Source: Epiperipatus broadwayi (taxonomy: Eukaryota; Onychophora; Udeonychophora; Euonychophora; Peripatidae). Taken from it: a stretch of 64,000 nt of DNA. The stretch lies in NCBI GenBank assembly GCA_028023455.1, contig JAQFVV010006310.1, forward strand, positions 3,596,001-3,660,000, written 5' to 3'. Positions 13,301-28,300 of this stretch are shown one piece after another. A program made the translations under genes and the position numbers. The first letter of the stretch is position 1; each line of letters opens with the position of its first letter. The notes under the pieces are model-generated. The model searched no databases. It was not told where the DNA came from and saw nothing but the letters and a program-made list of their open reading frames with translations.

Positions 13301-16300
13301 CATGTATTACAAACAATCATGATTCAAGAAGATTAAAGTCTATTTTAAAAATGAAGACATTAAATAGAATGACTTCCTTAATAGCTCTAGCTAATTTTCA
13401 TTTTTTGATCAACACATATTGCAAAACTTTTGTCAGTTAAAATCAAATGACAAAAAAACAATTTTCTAACTAATATAAAGATTTTTGTAAATCATTACTA
13501 TTATTAGCTATCTTCCACAAAAAAATTTATAAACTAAAGCAGACTATCTTCTCTAAGTTTATCTATCCTTTGCTTTTCTTTTTAAATACTGATAACTATT
13601 AATGCCCTTAAATCATAAATCAACCTATCTTTTTCTTTTATCCTTCAATTGTGTCTTTCATACTTTTCCTGATTCAAAGTATCCAATCCCTCTTCCTCAT
13701 CATATTTTCAAGAATATAATAAAATAACTTATGAAAAATGTTAATGATCAGAATTAGATGCAATTCTTAGGTGGTAGAATATATCGAAATAAGATTTTTT
13801 TAAAATATGAACATTGTTTTGAAAAATCAGGAAAATAGCAAACAAACAATTCTATAATTGTATTCTATTATCATTCACGTTATCAATTTGTTGTTTAGTA
13901 TTTTTTGTTTATCAGACTTTTCTAGGTATGATAAAGCAATGACTAGTAAGAGCCACTGGAAATAGTAAACATATTGTCTTTCTAAATCCAACTAATTACA
14001 CCAGTCAATTTCTTTCTAATCTATAAAATATTTAATGTGACATATCTACATTAGTTAAAGTTTCAATATTTATAAAAATATTTATCTTATTGTAAAAGAT
14101 TTAGGTTTTTAATTAGATTAGTGATTTCATCTTTAAGTCTATTTTTAAAAGGAAATATTTAGTAATATTTAATGCAAGCAATCACATTTATCAACAAAAA
14201 ACTTCATGTCTGACTCTAAGGTCTAGTTGCTCTACCCACTTTTAAGACAGAGAACTTTGTATATACACCTGGGTCTCTTTTTATGCGGACTTATTTAACG
14301 CGATTTTAAAGTTATGCGATTCATGTTTCTCCTGAAGTCGAACTCCGATAATGTGCTATTACTTTAAATAATAAATTTCACGCACTTACATCATATTGAA
14401 AGTAATAGCACATTATTGGAATTCGACTTTCATCTTAATAATTTCAATATTTTCAGTGCTTTATAATAGTAAGATTTTATGCAATAATGAAATTAAAATC
14501 ATGATTTCCACATTTTATGTATACACACATTAAATTTTACAAGATTATAATGTATATTTGTTCAAACATTGTGCGTGTTAATTTTGCATTTTAAATCACA
14601 TTCTGTTTTTGCTTTTTAAAAAATAACGTAATCAATTATTAATCATTTAGTATCCGCAAGTTTATTTTTAAAAGGTGAGTAATAGCAGTAGGCACAATTA
14701 AAATTGAAAATTAAAAAATTAAAGACAAAAATAAGAATTTAATTTTTAGTTGTTAGATTAATTACTAATTACGTTGTCACCAGAAAACCATTAACACAAC
14801 ATGAGAGTGACGTTGGCGCTAGTTATATTTCCTCTTGTGAAGAATCTGATTTATTACCAGTTTGCAAACGAACCTGTTTAATGGCAAATAGCGATAATAA
14901 TTAAAACATGTATAAAAAATGTAAATTACTGTAAATTATGCATAAAAATATATTGTTTTGAATAAAATTAAATATTATAGTTAAAAAAAGTTTGTCTTGT
15001 ATCAATTTTTTTCAAATTTGAAATTTTTTATTAGTCATATTTTATTTCCTTAATTTTTTTTCGCGAATTTTAAAGTAATTTTACGTTGGTGCTTTGCTTT
15101 TACGCGATTTTTGAAAAATCACAGTCCGTAGAGCATGAGACTCTTAATCTCAGGGTCGTGGGTTCGAGCCCCACTATTTTTGCGCGATTTCATTTGCGCG
15201 TGTTTTCTGAGGAACCTATCTATCGTGTAAAACGAGACCCAGGTGCATATAAAATATTATAAAAAATATCACGGCTCATCAGGAGATCATTACATAAAGT
15301 ATTGATTACATTTAAAAAGTTTTAGATCACTAAAAAAATTGTATTACAATATCATAAAGAACAATAAATTTTTGTTTATAATATGTATAAAAACTTTTCA
15401 AGTATATTTCTATACCATCATTAGATCATTGCCCTACATGCTTTAGTGCAGAAGTACAATGAACGATTATGGAGCTCAAAGTCCATGAATCGCAATTCAA
15501 GATCTATCACTTCCAGTGCTTGAACTTTTTATAAACTGAACAATAAATCATTCAATTATTGCACGATTTTTATTAGACCATTTACTTTATGAATTTAAAT
15601 CAGATGAACTCATAATGATAAAAACTTTAACAATAATCTTTTTCTTAAAAAATGTGTATATTTCAGTTATTTTATTTATTTAATTCCCTTTTGTATTTAG
15701 TTATTAATTTAAAAATATTATGCTGGTATTTTCCTGAAGGTTTGTGATGGTGGTATTTTAGTTGTGCTTTTATACTGGACTATTTCCATCAACTAATATG
15801 AGTATTAATTGTCTTTAGAAAAATTTAACTTTATTTAAATATTCCAAATACATTCAACTGTTAGTAATAGCACGTCAAACAGGTTAGTATATGCAGAAGC
15901 TTTCGAGAGGTATTATTCTCCTCTCTTCTTTAGTTGTTGCTGGCCTGACCAGTGACAGTACTAGCATAGGATTCAAACCCGGTTTCTTAGATTCTTGAGT
16001 ATTGAATTTTTAAGGTAACGCTCTAACCAACTGAGCCATCCTGCCAAAGGCAACAGTCAGTAGAAATTTCATATAATTATCTATGAGTTCCTTCTGATTT
16101 CTCCACTTTTTCCTAAGAGCAAAATTGATTAGTAGTTTCCATATATTATGTATAGTCACACTAGGTTGGATTATGGAATTGTTTGCCATTGTCATGTGAG
16201 CAGCTTCTTTAAATTTTCTTTTTTGTAGCTTTTCAGAGCCATGCCATACTACAAGGAATTTCTAACATCAATAAAGCCTAAACTTGAAATGCTGAAAAGA

Positions 16301-19300
16301 AAAAACTGCATCTATGAAATACCATGTGAATGTGGAAAAACATATATTGGTAAGACCAGTCTTTCCATTGAAAAGTGCTTATAACAACACAAACTGATGA
16401 TTATAAGAGAGAAAACAGTGTCTAAGTAGCAGACCATATATGTGCCAATGAACATAGGGAAAAATACAAAAATATTGGATAGAGAAGAAAAGGTACAAAG
16501 AAGAAAATTTAAAGAAGTTGCTCACACGACAATCGTAAACAATCCTATAAGACAAGCTAATGTGACGATATATAATGTATGAAAACCACTAATCAACTTT
16601 GCTCTTAGAAAAAGAGGAGAAATCAGGAGGAATCTCATAGATAAGTATATGAAATTTCTACTGACTGTTGCTTTTGGCAGTATGGCTCAGTTGGTTAGAG
16701 ATTTACTTTAAAAATTCAATACTCAAGAATCTAAGGGTCCAGGTTTGAATCCTATGCTAGTACTGTCACTGGTCAGGCCAGCAACATCTGAAGAGAAGGG
16801 GAGAATAATACCTCTTGAAACATTATGCATATACTAACCTGTTTGATGTGCTATTACTAACAGTTGAATGTATTTGGAATATTTAAATAAAATTAAATTT
16901 TTCTAAAGACATTCAATACTCACATTAGATGATGGAAATAGTCCAATATAAAAATGCAATTATGCTGGTATGTTAGCAGATTATGATTTGCAATTAATTT
17001 TAAATTGCATTTTTTTTTACATTAACATATAAGATTTAGTTATAAATTCTTCAGAATTTTACCTTTTCAATCCCTACATTAATCAATGAGTTTTTCTCCT
17101 TTAATGTCTCTAAAACAATTCCCTCTCGAAATTTAGAAACCTCATCGCTCAGCAAATGACTTGGACTTCTTAAAGGATTAATAATACCTATAAATGTTGG
17201 AAAATATAATATATATTTAAAAAATAAATAAAATATTTTAAGAATATATAAATACATTTTAAAAAAGGGAGAAATAAATTAATAATATATGTATGATATT
17301 CTGAGGAAAATAATAAACTACTATTGAAAAGTTATTTCTTTTAAAATAATGTTATTGTACATAAAAACAACATAATGGATTATATTTATTTCCATTTGAT
17401 GATAATATTAATTTAAAAAATTAATAATGTAAACAATAAATATAAATGAGTATGTATATGTGTATAGACATTTTATCACACACACACACAAATACATAAA
17501 GACATACAATTAAACAATGGTATTCTAAACTAGAGTGATAATAAATCTTCAAAGAATTGTCCACATTATTTCTTTCCATATATATTGAGATTGTTGTGTT
17601 TCATAGCATACAACAACACAGTAGTGTGTGTGCACGAAAGTTGAAAGGAAAAGGAAAAATAAACACAAATTTTTTTGTAGATTTTTTGTTTAATTACACT
17701 GGGATAACAGTTACGAATTAAATAATATTGAATTTAAATTTTTTTATTATAAATTAAACATTTAAAAAAGGTCTAATTAATATTTTATTAATTCTGATTT
17801 TGAAATTAAAATAAGCATGTTTTTATGTTGCAATAGATATAGTGGTAATTATAAAATTCCTCTATCTATTTTGATTAAGAAATTTTTTGTAATTAATGTT
17901 TGTATAACATATTTTGATATAATTCCACAAAATTGTTTTTCAAAGAATTAAGTTGAATTGAAAAAGAGTCATTAACTTTTTTCAATCAAGATAGGAAAAA
18001 TGTATTTTTAATTACTGTATTCTCCCCTCTCCTGACTATAAAAGGATTGGAAAACAAAGATTGGGAAGAGTTACTATAAAGTTATAACTGAAGGCAAGAG
18101 AGTGCAAGTCCAGCTAATGCTACTGGTGCACCAATGGTAGAGTTTGGATTCACACAGAAGCAAGATCCAGCTCTTATGTGTTCTCCATAGCCTGTATTTA
18201 TATGTGTATTAGACAGCATAGAGACTGAAGGGAGCTTACTGCAGGTCAACAATTATCTGCATTATATCTTTCCCAATGATGATAAGCCAGTCTATTGTTT
18301 AGAAGAGACCAGCTTACCAAGAAAGTCCATCAGCTTGCTGAAGAAATATATACTGTTTTATCTGTAGGCAGAGGGGCACAGATAGATTCAGAAACCTGTA
18401 TATAAAGTATAGCTGGTGAATTACTTTACATAATTCCTTGAAAATGACATTTAAAATCTATAATTTAAAAGTAAACAAGTAATCTTTGCATGAATTAATG
18501 GCAGAGATTTTTCATGATTAATTTTCTTAACCTTTGACAAAGCACTATTGTAGTATTTATGTAGAAAAGTTTATATATAAACACCTATTACATTCGCTTC
18601 ATAAGAATATTATGAGTTTTATAGAAATGAAATATTTTAATTCTTTATTTTGGAAACAGAAGAAAATATAATTTTTATTGAAGAATGAGACTGATTCATT
18701 TAAAAAAAAGAGGAATACTTGAGAAAGTTGTATATCTAACATTAGAGAATTATCAAAAGATGGCTTAAATGATATTCAAAAGCATTAAAATAAATCTTTT
18801 CTCTATATACTTTTATATATTTATTTTTGAATTACAATGATACTTTGTATATCACAATCAGGACAAAAAATAAATAAAGCAGTCTGAATTTTGTTCTTAT
18901 CGGAGTTTGTAAATACTGATAATAGGGATAAAAGAAGTTTCTTATTGCAAAATTGAAGAGACTTATGAAAATGAAAGGAAATGCTATTAAAAACTACTTC
19001 TAAATGTTTTTGGATAATGGTCACAAATAGGACAGATTATTTCATCAAAGGGTAATATATTTTTTAAAAAAATACCTTAGAACCAGAATGCTAAAATATA
19101 AAATTTAAGAATGATGTTTAATTCTTAGATTTCAAATAAATTTATAATATAATAAAAAAATAATCAAATGGTTGACTGCTCAGAAATTCATTAGTTTGAT
19201 CATTGGAATAGCAGAACTGTGCTATGTTTCATGGATCTTGAGTTCCAGTGTCTACTACTGCACTAATTCTTGCAGCGTTACATATATACTGATGATCATA

Positions 19301-22300
19301 CAACAAATTCAAAGACTTAGAAATAACTCAAATTCACATATATTTTAAAGCTTTTTGTGTTAGCAAAAATAATTCCAGTTATTTAGATATGAATTCATTA
19401 TATAGAAATGACAATTGTAATTTTTCACTTTTTAAAATAAGTAACTAATAAATTCTAAGATCATAAATTGTTATTATTAACATCTAATAAGTTTAGTATG
19501 CAATGTGTAAAGAAAAGGCATATAGAATGAATTACGTGAATATTTTTTTACAATTCCTAAATCCTAGGAGTATAGATATTTATATACAACTTTTGATTTC
19601 AAGATTATTTTATGTAAAGAGCTCATTAAAGCTTATAATATATTAAGATATTAGAATAAAAGAAAAGTAAGCAAAGACAAGCTACTGATGATGATCAAAT
19701 ATTATCATTTGACCATAGTGCTCTATGTTCTTAATCTGCTTTGGGCAAAATATTTAACATACAGTTCTAAAATGATAATCAGTGATAAATTTCTCCAATT
19801 CTACAAAATATCATAATCAAATGTGATTTAACTTTGCATTTTTCAAAACATGAATAATTTAAGATTGCCTTAAATTTTGCCTATTTAGTTCAGCTATATA
19901 CAAAACATTTCATTTCACTGATCTCAATAATTTTTTATTTGCTATTCTTTCAAACATAATTCATTATACCTAAGGCATTCATTATCTTTCTATCACAGAG
20001 AGAATGTCGATCATTACATAATATGAAATTATTTTACTGCCCATGGATTGAATTACTTCTTGAATTATTAGTCTATCATTTATAGCAGGGAAAAATTTGT
20101 TTATTTGTGAAAAATATTTAGTAAGTTATGATCTTGCAGTTTTCTTATATATAAAGGATATAAATCTAACTTATGACTCTTATAATATCTACAGTATTAA
20201 ACTAAAAGCAGTTCCATAAATTACACTTTTAGTTTTTAAAAAAAAATCTGAAAAAAGATATCAGAAAAAACAATTGGTAACGACTTGAACCAGGCAATAG
20301 ATTCACTAATGGTTTTATTAAAACCTTCAATTATGGATATCATTAACAATGTGGTTCATAGATTATATTTGCCCACATTTGCAAAGATTAGTAACTGATA
20401 AATTACATTTATGAAATAACCATGAATTCTCCAAATCTGTTTATTAAATTGCAGTTGCATCTAGGCAGATCAAATCCAACTAATTTTATTGTTAAATCTG
20501 GAAAAAGAAATTTATTTGAAATGTCATAAGATTTTGTTTTTTAATGCCATAATTCTTCGATTGTAGATTCTTGCCTGTACATCAAAATGGGGGATCTTGA
20601 TTTGAGTCATCAAGTCTTAGATGGCGAAACTATATCTAGAGTTATTGGCAAATCCAATCTGCTTAACAGTTTTCTATACATTTTTTGTGAACAATTTTGC
20701 TTTTGAATGGTGGAGGAATATGCGAAAGAACAGGAAATCATTGCATAAACTACAGTAATATTTCTCATGGTAATATTTAACTCAGTATCCACAAGTTTAG
20801 TTTGAGAAGTTTCCCTTCAAACAGGAGCATAATACTCATCAGAGGAAAATGATAATGCTAAGAAAACTCTGTAAAATACTTGCATCACAACCCCAAGTTG
20901 CACCAGCCAGCCTTCAAAGAAGATTATTCCTGGAAATTAATTTTGATTTAACATTAGAAAAATGAAAAAAAGTAAATTAAGTCCAAGGTCACTCCTAAAT
21001 AACATGGTAGGATCATATTTCAGACAACTATCGCAAAGTTTATAATAAAATTATGAAATGATTATGTGTTGCTTAGATGAAAAATTAAATATATTATCTT
21101 CATTAGATTAGGAATAAGACCCCAGTTATTGAAAAACATTTCCAATTTTTTCACATTCTTATTGAGAGACTTTTCTATTTAATCTCTTTTGAGAAGTGAA
21201 AGCAATATCGTCAATATAGATAAATTTTCTGCCTTCTTCATCTGGAAAATCTCTGAATATATTAAATACAATAACTGAGAGAACTGAATCCTATAGCAGT
21301 TCTTTTATGGTATGTTGTATCTTTAATTGAGCATTTGATTAATTACATTATAGCTGAAGTTTATCTGAGTAAATGCACAGAAATTTCCTTAAGACTTTCA
21401 ATATTTCATATATATATATTAGAAAATATATAGTTTGAAATATTACATAAATGTCTTGAGAATGAAGATTTCTTCATCAGCTGCACAATGTTAAAAGTCT
21501 TGGAGAAACTCATGCATCTAACAGTTAACCAAACAAAATGAGTCCTACTTTGCTTGAAGTTCCAAGAATTTATAGTAAAGACAACATACTTACATAATAT
21601 TTCACACTATATATATATATATATTCTAATATTATGTATTATAGAAACTTTAAAGATTAAAAATTAATAATTCTACCTTGGGAATATTAATTTTGAGCCA
21701 ATTTCAAAGAGGCTTTGTTACATTTAAAATGAGTAAAATTTCATTCTCACAGTAAGCATTGTCTAACCCATATAAATTCTTGAAACTTAAAGCAAAAGTG
21801 GGACTTTATTTCACAGTTAAACACATGAACTTTTGTAAGATTTTTAGTCTTATTGGTGCAGCAGTTAGAAAAAAATCATTCTTAACACACATATGTGAAG
21901 AATCAACATATAAAACATTGCATTTTTCTGAAAAATTTCTTCAGCAGATAATTCTGCTTGTATAAAATTAGATTTATTTTATGCACATTTCAAAAAATTA
22001 ATAAGAATAAAAAATTATAGCAAAACATTATTAATTCTATGATTTGCAATGCAAATCAATTTTAAAATATTATATTAATAAAAATTAAAAATCCATAAGG
22101 CAACCTACATCAAACAAAAATATACTTTTTATTATTAAAATATATATAAAGTATATGTTTGTTTATATGTATGTAAGAATATTATGAATCACCATTTAAA
22201 AACTCTAATATCTCATTGTGAAAATAAAATATTTTATTTTCACAAATGTGATATGAGCCTTAACTGCTCTGATTCATAACTTTAATGAATTAAATTACAT

Positions 22301-25300
22301 GTTTGGTGTGAATGAATATTTGTTACCAGCAAATTTGAAAAAACGATGAAAAGGATAAAGATATTTTCGAAGATACTGTGGACATTCTAAATATTCCAGA
22401 AGTGAACACATCATTTCGTGTGATTCATCACTGTGATTATTCTGCCTTAATAACAAAAAAATAAACATGTGTTTCATCATTAATAATATTCAGTTAATTT
22501 ATTAAAAATATAAAGTTATTTATCAATAACAACAATAACAAAAAAAATCTATAAAATGTATAATGTAAACATTTTACATGAATATAATATATTTATGTGC
22601 CTAAGTGAATAAACACACACACACATATATAAAAAATGAAATCTGAATCTACCATTCTCGCGCATATTACTTTTTTTTTTTTTGTCTTGGAATTAGAACT
22701 ATATAAATATTATTTTCTTTTAGATCCATTCACTTTCAAACTTATTTTATAGCATCAGAAATTGACAAATCAAGATACTGATACAATATTTTTCTGCATG
22801 AATAGTTTGTGATTTTTTTAAAATTTCAAATGACATAAAAATATGTGTTTATAAAAATATACCCACACACATATTAATTCGCTTATTACTAAATAATATA
22901 AGGGATTAATTAAAATGTATTAAGAATAATTTTACAATTTTCCAAAAACATTTTTATGATTCTGTTCTCAATACTATGTCTACAGGACATCACTGTAGCA
23001 ATTTATTAAATATATATAAAAAAAAAAAAAAAAATTTACAATTTCAATAGTATACATATATAAAGTGTAGGATCATCTTTCATATGGTATATTCTTTGAC
23101 CAATAGTTATCAAGTATGTATAATAAATTTAGTAGGGATAGCCCCAAATAAGTTGTCTGTCTGCGAATGCTTGTTTTCCATGAAATTTAAACATGACTTG
23201 CCTTTATATGAGCATGAATTACACTGTTTTTGGGTTGGTCACAATTGCCATGGCAACTTTGATAGCTTTATATGCAGACAGTATTAAATGTTAAAATGTT
23301 TTGTTTTGCCTCAAAATAAATTATACAAATAAAAACAACAAACCTATAATTTCAACAATCATTGGGAAAAGACTACTGTTTTATTAAGGATAAAGAAATA
23401 TATATTTATTTATTGCAATACTACAGTATCAGTTACAAAAAAACATAACCTTGAAAATCATTTTAAAAGCAACCATAACTCTTTTTGACATTAAACATTC
23501 CTTAAATCTAAGATTAGAAAAAAAAAATTGATCAATTAAAATCAAGATTAATTATCCAGCAATCTATTTTTGTTCATCATACAAATAGGAAAAAAATCCT
23601 ACAATTGCTTCTTTCTCAAAATTTCTCACTTATTGGCAAAAAAAAGAGAAGCCTTTTAGTTGAAGCCAATCCATTGCTTGAAGGAATTTTGATCAACCAA
23701 GAAATTTTCTGGTCTTGCAACTGTCCAATGACAGGATTACAAGAAGAATTCAAAACAATGTCAACTGATTTGAGAAATAAGTATAAAACCCATTTGGAAA
23801 TTTGTGAAGTTATAAAGAATTTTGCCAATGCAAAAGCAGACAAGATATGAAAATATTTCTAATATTTAAGAATTATGTGCCAGAAATTGGTTTGCCTTTA
23901 CACAAGATATTAGCAGTAATTACTGATTGCACACCAGCAAAAATTGATTAGAAAGACAAAATCTCTTATTGCTACATTATCTATCAGGAAGTATTGTGCA
24001 TCAAAATATTAATATTTAAATATATAATGAATATTGTTATTAAAATAATTAACAGCATCAGAGCAAATCCTTTATCACATCAAACGTGTCAAGTCTCACT
24101 AAAAAAAGAATGAATCATTTGAATCTGATATTATCCTGCACACAAATATAAGAAGATTGACTGCAAGCTCTCAAATGATTTTATAATCTGTTGAAGATTA
24201 AGAATCTTCTTAATTCAAAAGATCAAACATTTAAAAAATTGGATAACATTCATTGGTTGATAGACTTAGCTTTTCTGATGGATGTTTTTCAAAAATTAAA
24301 CAATTTAAACAATTTCCAAAGAAAAAAGTAAACATTCAGTTGAAATGATTAGCTTCAGAAAAGCATTTAAAGCTAAAATACTATTTTGAATTCTAAAATG
24401 AAGAAAAAATTATGTGGCACACTTCCCAAGAATAAAAAAAGTGGATAGTAATAATAATTTTAATGTATGATTATTTAATACTCATCTTGAAACACTTTTA
24501 TAATAATCTGAAAATATATTTCAGCAATTTACTATTTTGGAATCTATAACTTGCTTTTTTGTAAATTCGTTAACTTCATAAATACATATTATCAAACTGG
24601 CAGAACTGATAGTAATATTTGTTCAAGCAAAATCATAAGAAATTGAAGAAGAGATTTTAGAACTTCAAGATGATATTATGTTGAAATCTTACATTACAAA
24701 AAAAAATTTCTGGAATTTAAGTGATCTGAAAAAATAATGTTCTTTTAAAAAACGGAATTTATAAAATCTAATCCTGCTTTGCTTCTACTTATCTACAGGA
24801 ATCATTATTTTCAATGATGAATTTACATAAAATGTACATCAAATCTTAACTTACCAATTGCTTATGAATAGAAACATCATTATACACACCTAACTGTGAA
24901 AAAATGGCAAATAAAATGCACTTCCAAAGATGAAACTATTGTTTATTTCTTCAAATAAATTTGAGAATAAAATTACTGTTATGAAAAATTATATTTCATT
25001 TTAATAATTATAATAATTTAATGACTAACCAAATATATGACTTCTTTTTGAACATAACCCATCACCAATCTTGAATGGGCTTGTGATTTCAATTAGATTA
25101 AGAATCCTTAATTTAAGATCTTACTTGTATATATAAAGACATCAATACAAAATAGTTAAGTGGAAAATACTTTTTTTTCCTTCAAAATTCAACCATAATA
25201 ATTATGTTCAAAGCAGCACATTCCTTAAATCCACCCCCTCATGATAATGTGTAGTCCTACATTAGTATGTGACAGATTTTTGATTTTATTTGAAGCAATA

Positions 25301-28300
25301 AAAGAAAGCAAAGAAAAATCCCCCAAAAAACCATGTCATCTCTGCCAATATCTTGAATTGTCTCTCAACCTACTAAAACTATATACTTTGAATTAAAGAA
25401 ATATCAATAAAAGATGTCAATTTTTTTTTACTTGTAAAATTTAATAAAAATAAAACAAGACTTAATTCTTTAAATAAATGTGATACTTAAAAAAGTACTA
25501 CAATGTATCTAAACACTATAATTAATATTAAATCCAATTTTTAAATATAAGTAATTACTGAAATATTAAAACTATATTATATTTAAGATTTATAAATTTT
25601 TATCAGTGCATTCCTCATTTCAACTCCACTATATTATAACCATTCGTAGGCTCAAAAATTCAGATCATCCCTCTCTCACTATGCATGTACTTCAAGAATA
25701 ACTTTTGCATGTCAGGTAAGCTAGAGGTAACAAATATTTGAATCTTCATGTCCATGTTGACAGTTTAATACTTCTCATTATACCATTTTCATGCAAGATA
25801 GGGATTGGTTTCTATCTACTTTTACCTTGTGAAAGGGTAAATAATCACAGCATTAAAACTATATTTTCAATTTTTTATTTTCTATAAGTATATCCTTATC
25901 TCAATACTATCTTATTGCAAAAACACATCAATATAGAAATTCAGATTACCCTCGCTCACTTTTCAGACATATGAGCAACTTTCCACTCATCATGAGTTAG
26001 AAATATATATATATATATGTGTGCGTATATTTTGAAAATAACAGACATAGAATGTTTTGAATTTAAAGTCTATGTTGTATTTCATTTGGATTTCAATGAA
26101 TAATCATTAAATTGTTTTTAGCTACAATTTGTAATAAGTTCTTAGTAATATCATTTTCCCGTATCTATCAACAGATTGATATTTTGCAACATATACTAAG
26201 TTAATATATATAATCTTATTATGACAGATAACATATATAATTAAATAAAAATTATAAACATTTTTAAGTAGTACAATATATTACTAAAATTTAGATTCTT
26301 GATCTGAAAGAAAATGCAAAATATTTAAGCAAAAGACATCTGGAAATATATTAAATCATTATTTGCAATAAAATGCTGTAGTGTTAATCTGATTTTCTCA
26401 GTAATAATATTTATTCGATCATCTTATATTAATATTTACATAAATAAAGTATTATATTAGAACAACTGTAGATGAAAATAGCAACTGAAAAATCATATAC
26501 TATACTTGCATCCTCTATATGCATGAGGCATTCTACAACTTCTTGCTTAACTTGAATTTTTATGTAAGTTGTATTCTCATTAAAATGCATGTTAAACATT
26601 AAACATGATTCTGAATAGGAAAATATTAAAAAAATAAAGAACACAATATGTCACAAAAGGTAGACCACAAGATAAATAGTTAATTGAAAGCTATGTTGAC
26701 TTAACACATTTTTTTTAAAATTTTTTGCACTTTATATATGCCAGGAAGTTTCTATATAAATCTGGATTTTTGTATGTCAGATTTTATATATATAGAAAAT
26801 CATTGCATATATATATATATAAATCAATAGATATCTGTGAAAACTTAAATACCATTCATCAAAAGAGCTTACCTTTATCAAATCCTTTTGACTCTTACTT
26901 TATTCCAAAAAATACTTACATCTATTTCCCTATATAAGAACAATGTCAATTTCTTTACCCCTCTTCCCTGTTTTCTTCCCTCAAATTCTCTACAGATGCT
27001 TCCAGCATACCATTCCTATTCTTTTAATTTTTTTAATTACTCTTTTCAACAATTCTATTTTGTTAATCTTATTTTTTAATTCTCTTCCAAATCGACTTCT
27101 TTGAAGACAATTCAGTTTTTTTCCCTTACTGTCCACATTTCTTCTCAAAATAACAACATTTTAAAATTGTCATGGAAGACTTTAATAACACATTTGGAAA
27201 ACAACTAAAGATGAAAGTGCTATGGATATAGTTAGTAATGGTGACAGAAATGAGAGAAACAGAGGCTTGTGAAATTTTCAGGTGGGGCAGAGGGGTTGTA
27301 TATTATGAATATTTGCTTTTAAAAAATGTTAAATGGATATAGATATAAAAATAATCAAATGAAGATATAAGAAAATTGGATTATATTTTGACTAATACAA
27401 AATATGTATTTAAAAATTATAATATTCTTAATAGATTCAACACAGGAAGTGATCATCAATTATTGAGATGTAAAATATGTAGTAATGCAAAACTAGAGGC
27501 ACAAAAAATACAACATTAATAATTGATATTCTTAACATTCAGAAATATTCCAATGAATTTAAAAAAGAACTTGCTAATCATTTTAAAATATTGATTAACT
27601 TTGAAGATGATTAAAACGAAATTAATAACAAAACAATTGACATTCTATTAAAAACAACAACAAAAATAGCTGATACAAAAAAGAAAACAATTCATCAGTA
27701 AATTTTCAACTAAGGTAAGACAATATATGAAGAAAAAAAAAGGAGTATAAAAATATTTCCATTAAGAAGAATCAAATAGCTACAGTTGTGTAAAATTGTA
27801 TGAAAACAAATAATAATGATGTAAAAAAATATGGCTGTAAATTGACAAAAAAGCTATAGAAGAGAATAAAAGTTTCAAAAGTATAAAATAATATCATGGT
27901 TCCAGAAAAAAAAGTTGTTTCAGCAATAAGAAGAAAAAATGGAATTATAACTAAAAAGAGGAATGACATTATGAAATGTGTGGAAGTGTTCTACAAGGAA
28001 TTATATAGTAATAATGAATAAAGTAACAAAATAATCTTTACAATTAATACTTCTTCTAAATTCATATCATATAATACTAAATTGTCCAAGCACTTTCCTA
28101 CTGTTACACAATGCTTTATTTACCACCCTTCCTTAGTCCTTGGACAGTTTAGTATTATATGGTATACATTTGGCAATGCAATAAAAAAGAATAGTTATTA
28201 TTCTTCTAAATTCCCAAGCATTTTAAATAAAGATGTGAGAAATGCAATTAAATCTACAAAGAAAGAAAAAACTCCAGGAAATAGTGGAGTTATTATTAAT

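Larger units (their letters stand above)
14266..15245. mobile_element. Unclassified TIR element carrying a tRNA-Lys fragment
   Basis: The ends CACCTGGGTCTC (14266-14277) and GAGACCCAGGTG (15234-15245) are perfect 12-bp inverted repeats. Taking one base less at each end, the flanks GTATATAC and GCATATAA match at 6 of 8 bases, so an old 8-bp target duplication is possible but unproven. The interior is richer in CpG than the surroundings (several GCGATTT motifs). It contains a strong hairpin (14336-14364 with 14399-14428) and a tRNA-Lys-like segment at 15123-15174. There is no transposase ORF. The superfamily is uncertain. Confidence 0.7.
15721..16974. mobile_element. Penelope-like element palindrome
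   Basis: A ~1.25-kb inverted structure. The right arm (about 16575-16970, plus orientation) carries protein tail text, then a tRNA-like stretch, GTCACTGGTCAGGCCAGCAA, AGAGGTATTATT-like text and ATTACTAACAGTTGAATGTA. The left arm (about 15735-16195) is the reverse complement of the same tail. The loop encodes a GIY-YIG domain collinear with the right arm. I read it as a 5'-truncated Penelope-like element joined to an inverted tail copy, an arrangement known for these elements. Confidence 0.75.

Noticed and set aside
15123-15174. Functional tRNA-Lys gene
   Set aside because: Both acceptor-stem strands and part of the D arm are absent, so it cannot fold into a complete tRNA.
16390-16425. CTGATGA...GAAAA, a possible hammerhead core in the Penelope element
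   Set aside because: No stem II can be formed between the two boxes, and the stretch is part of the nuclease coding sequence.
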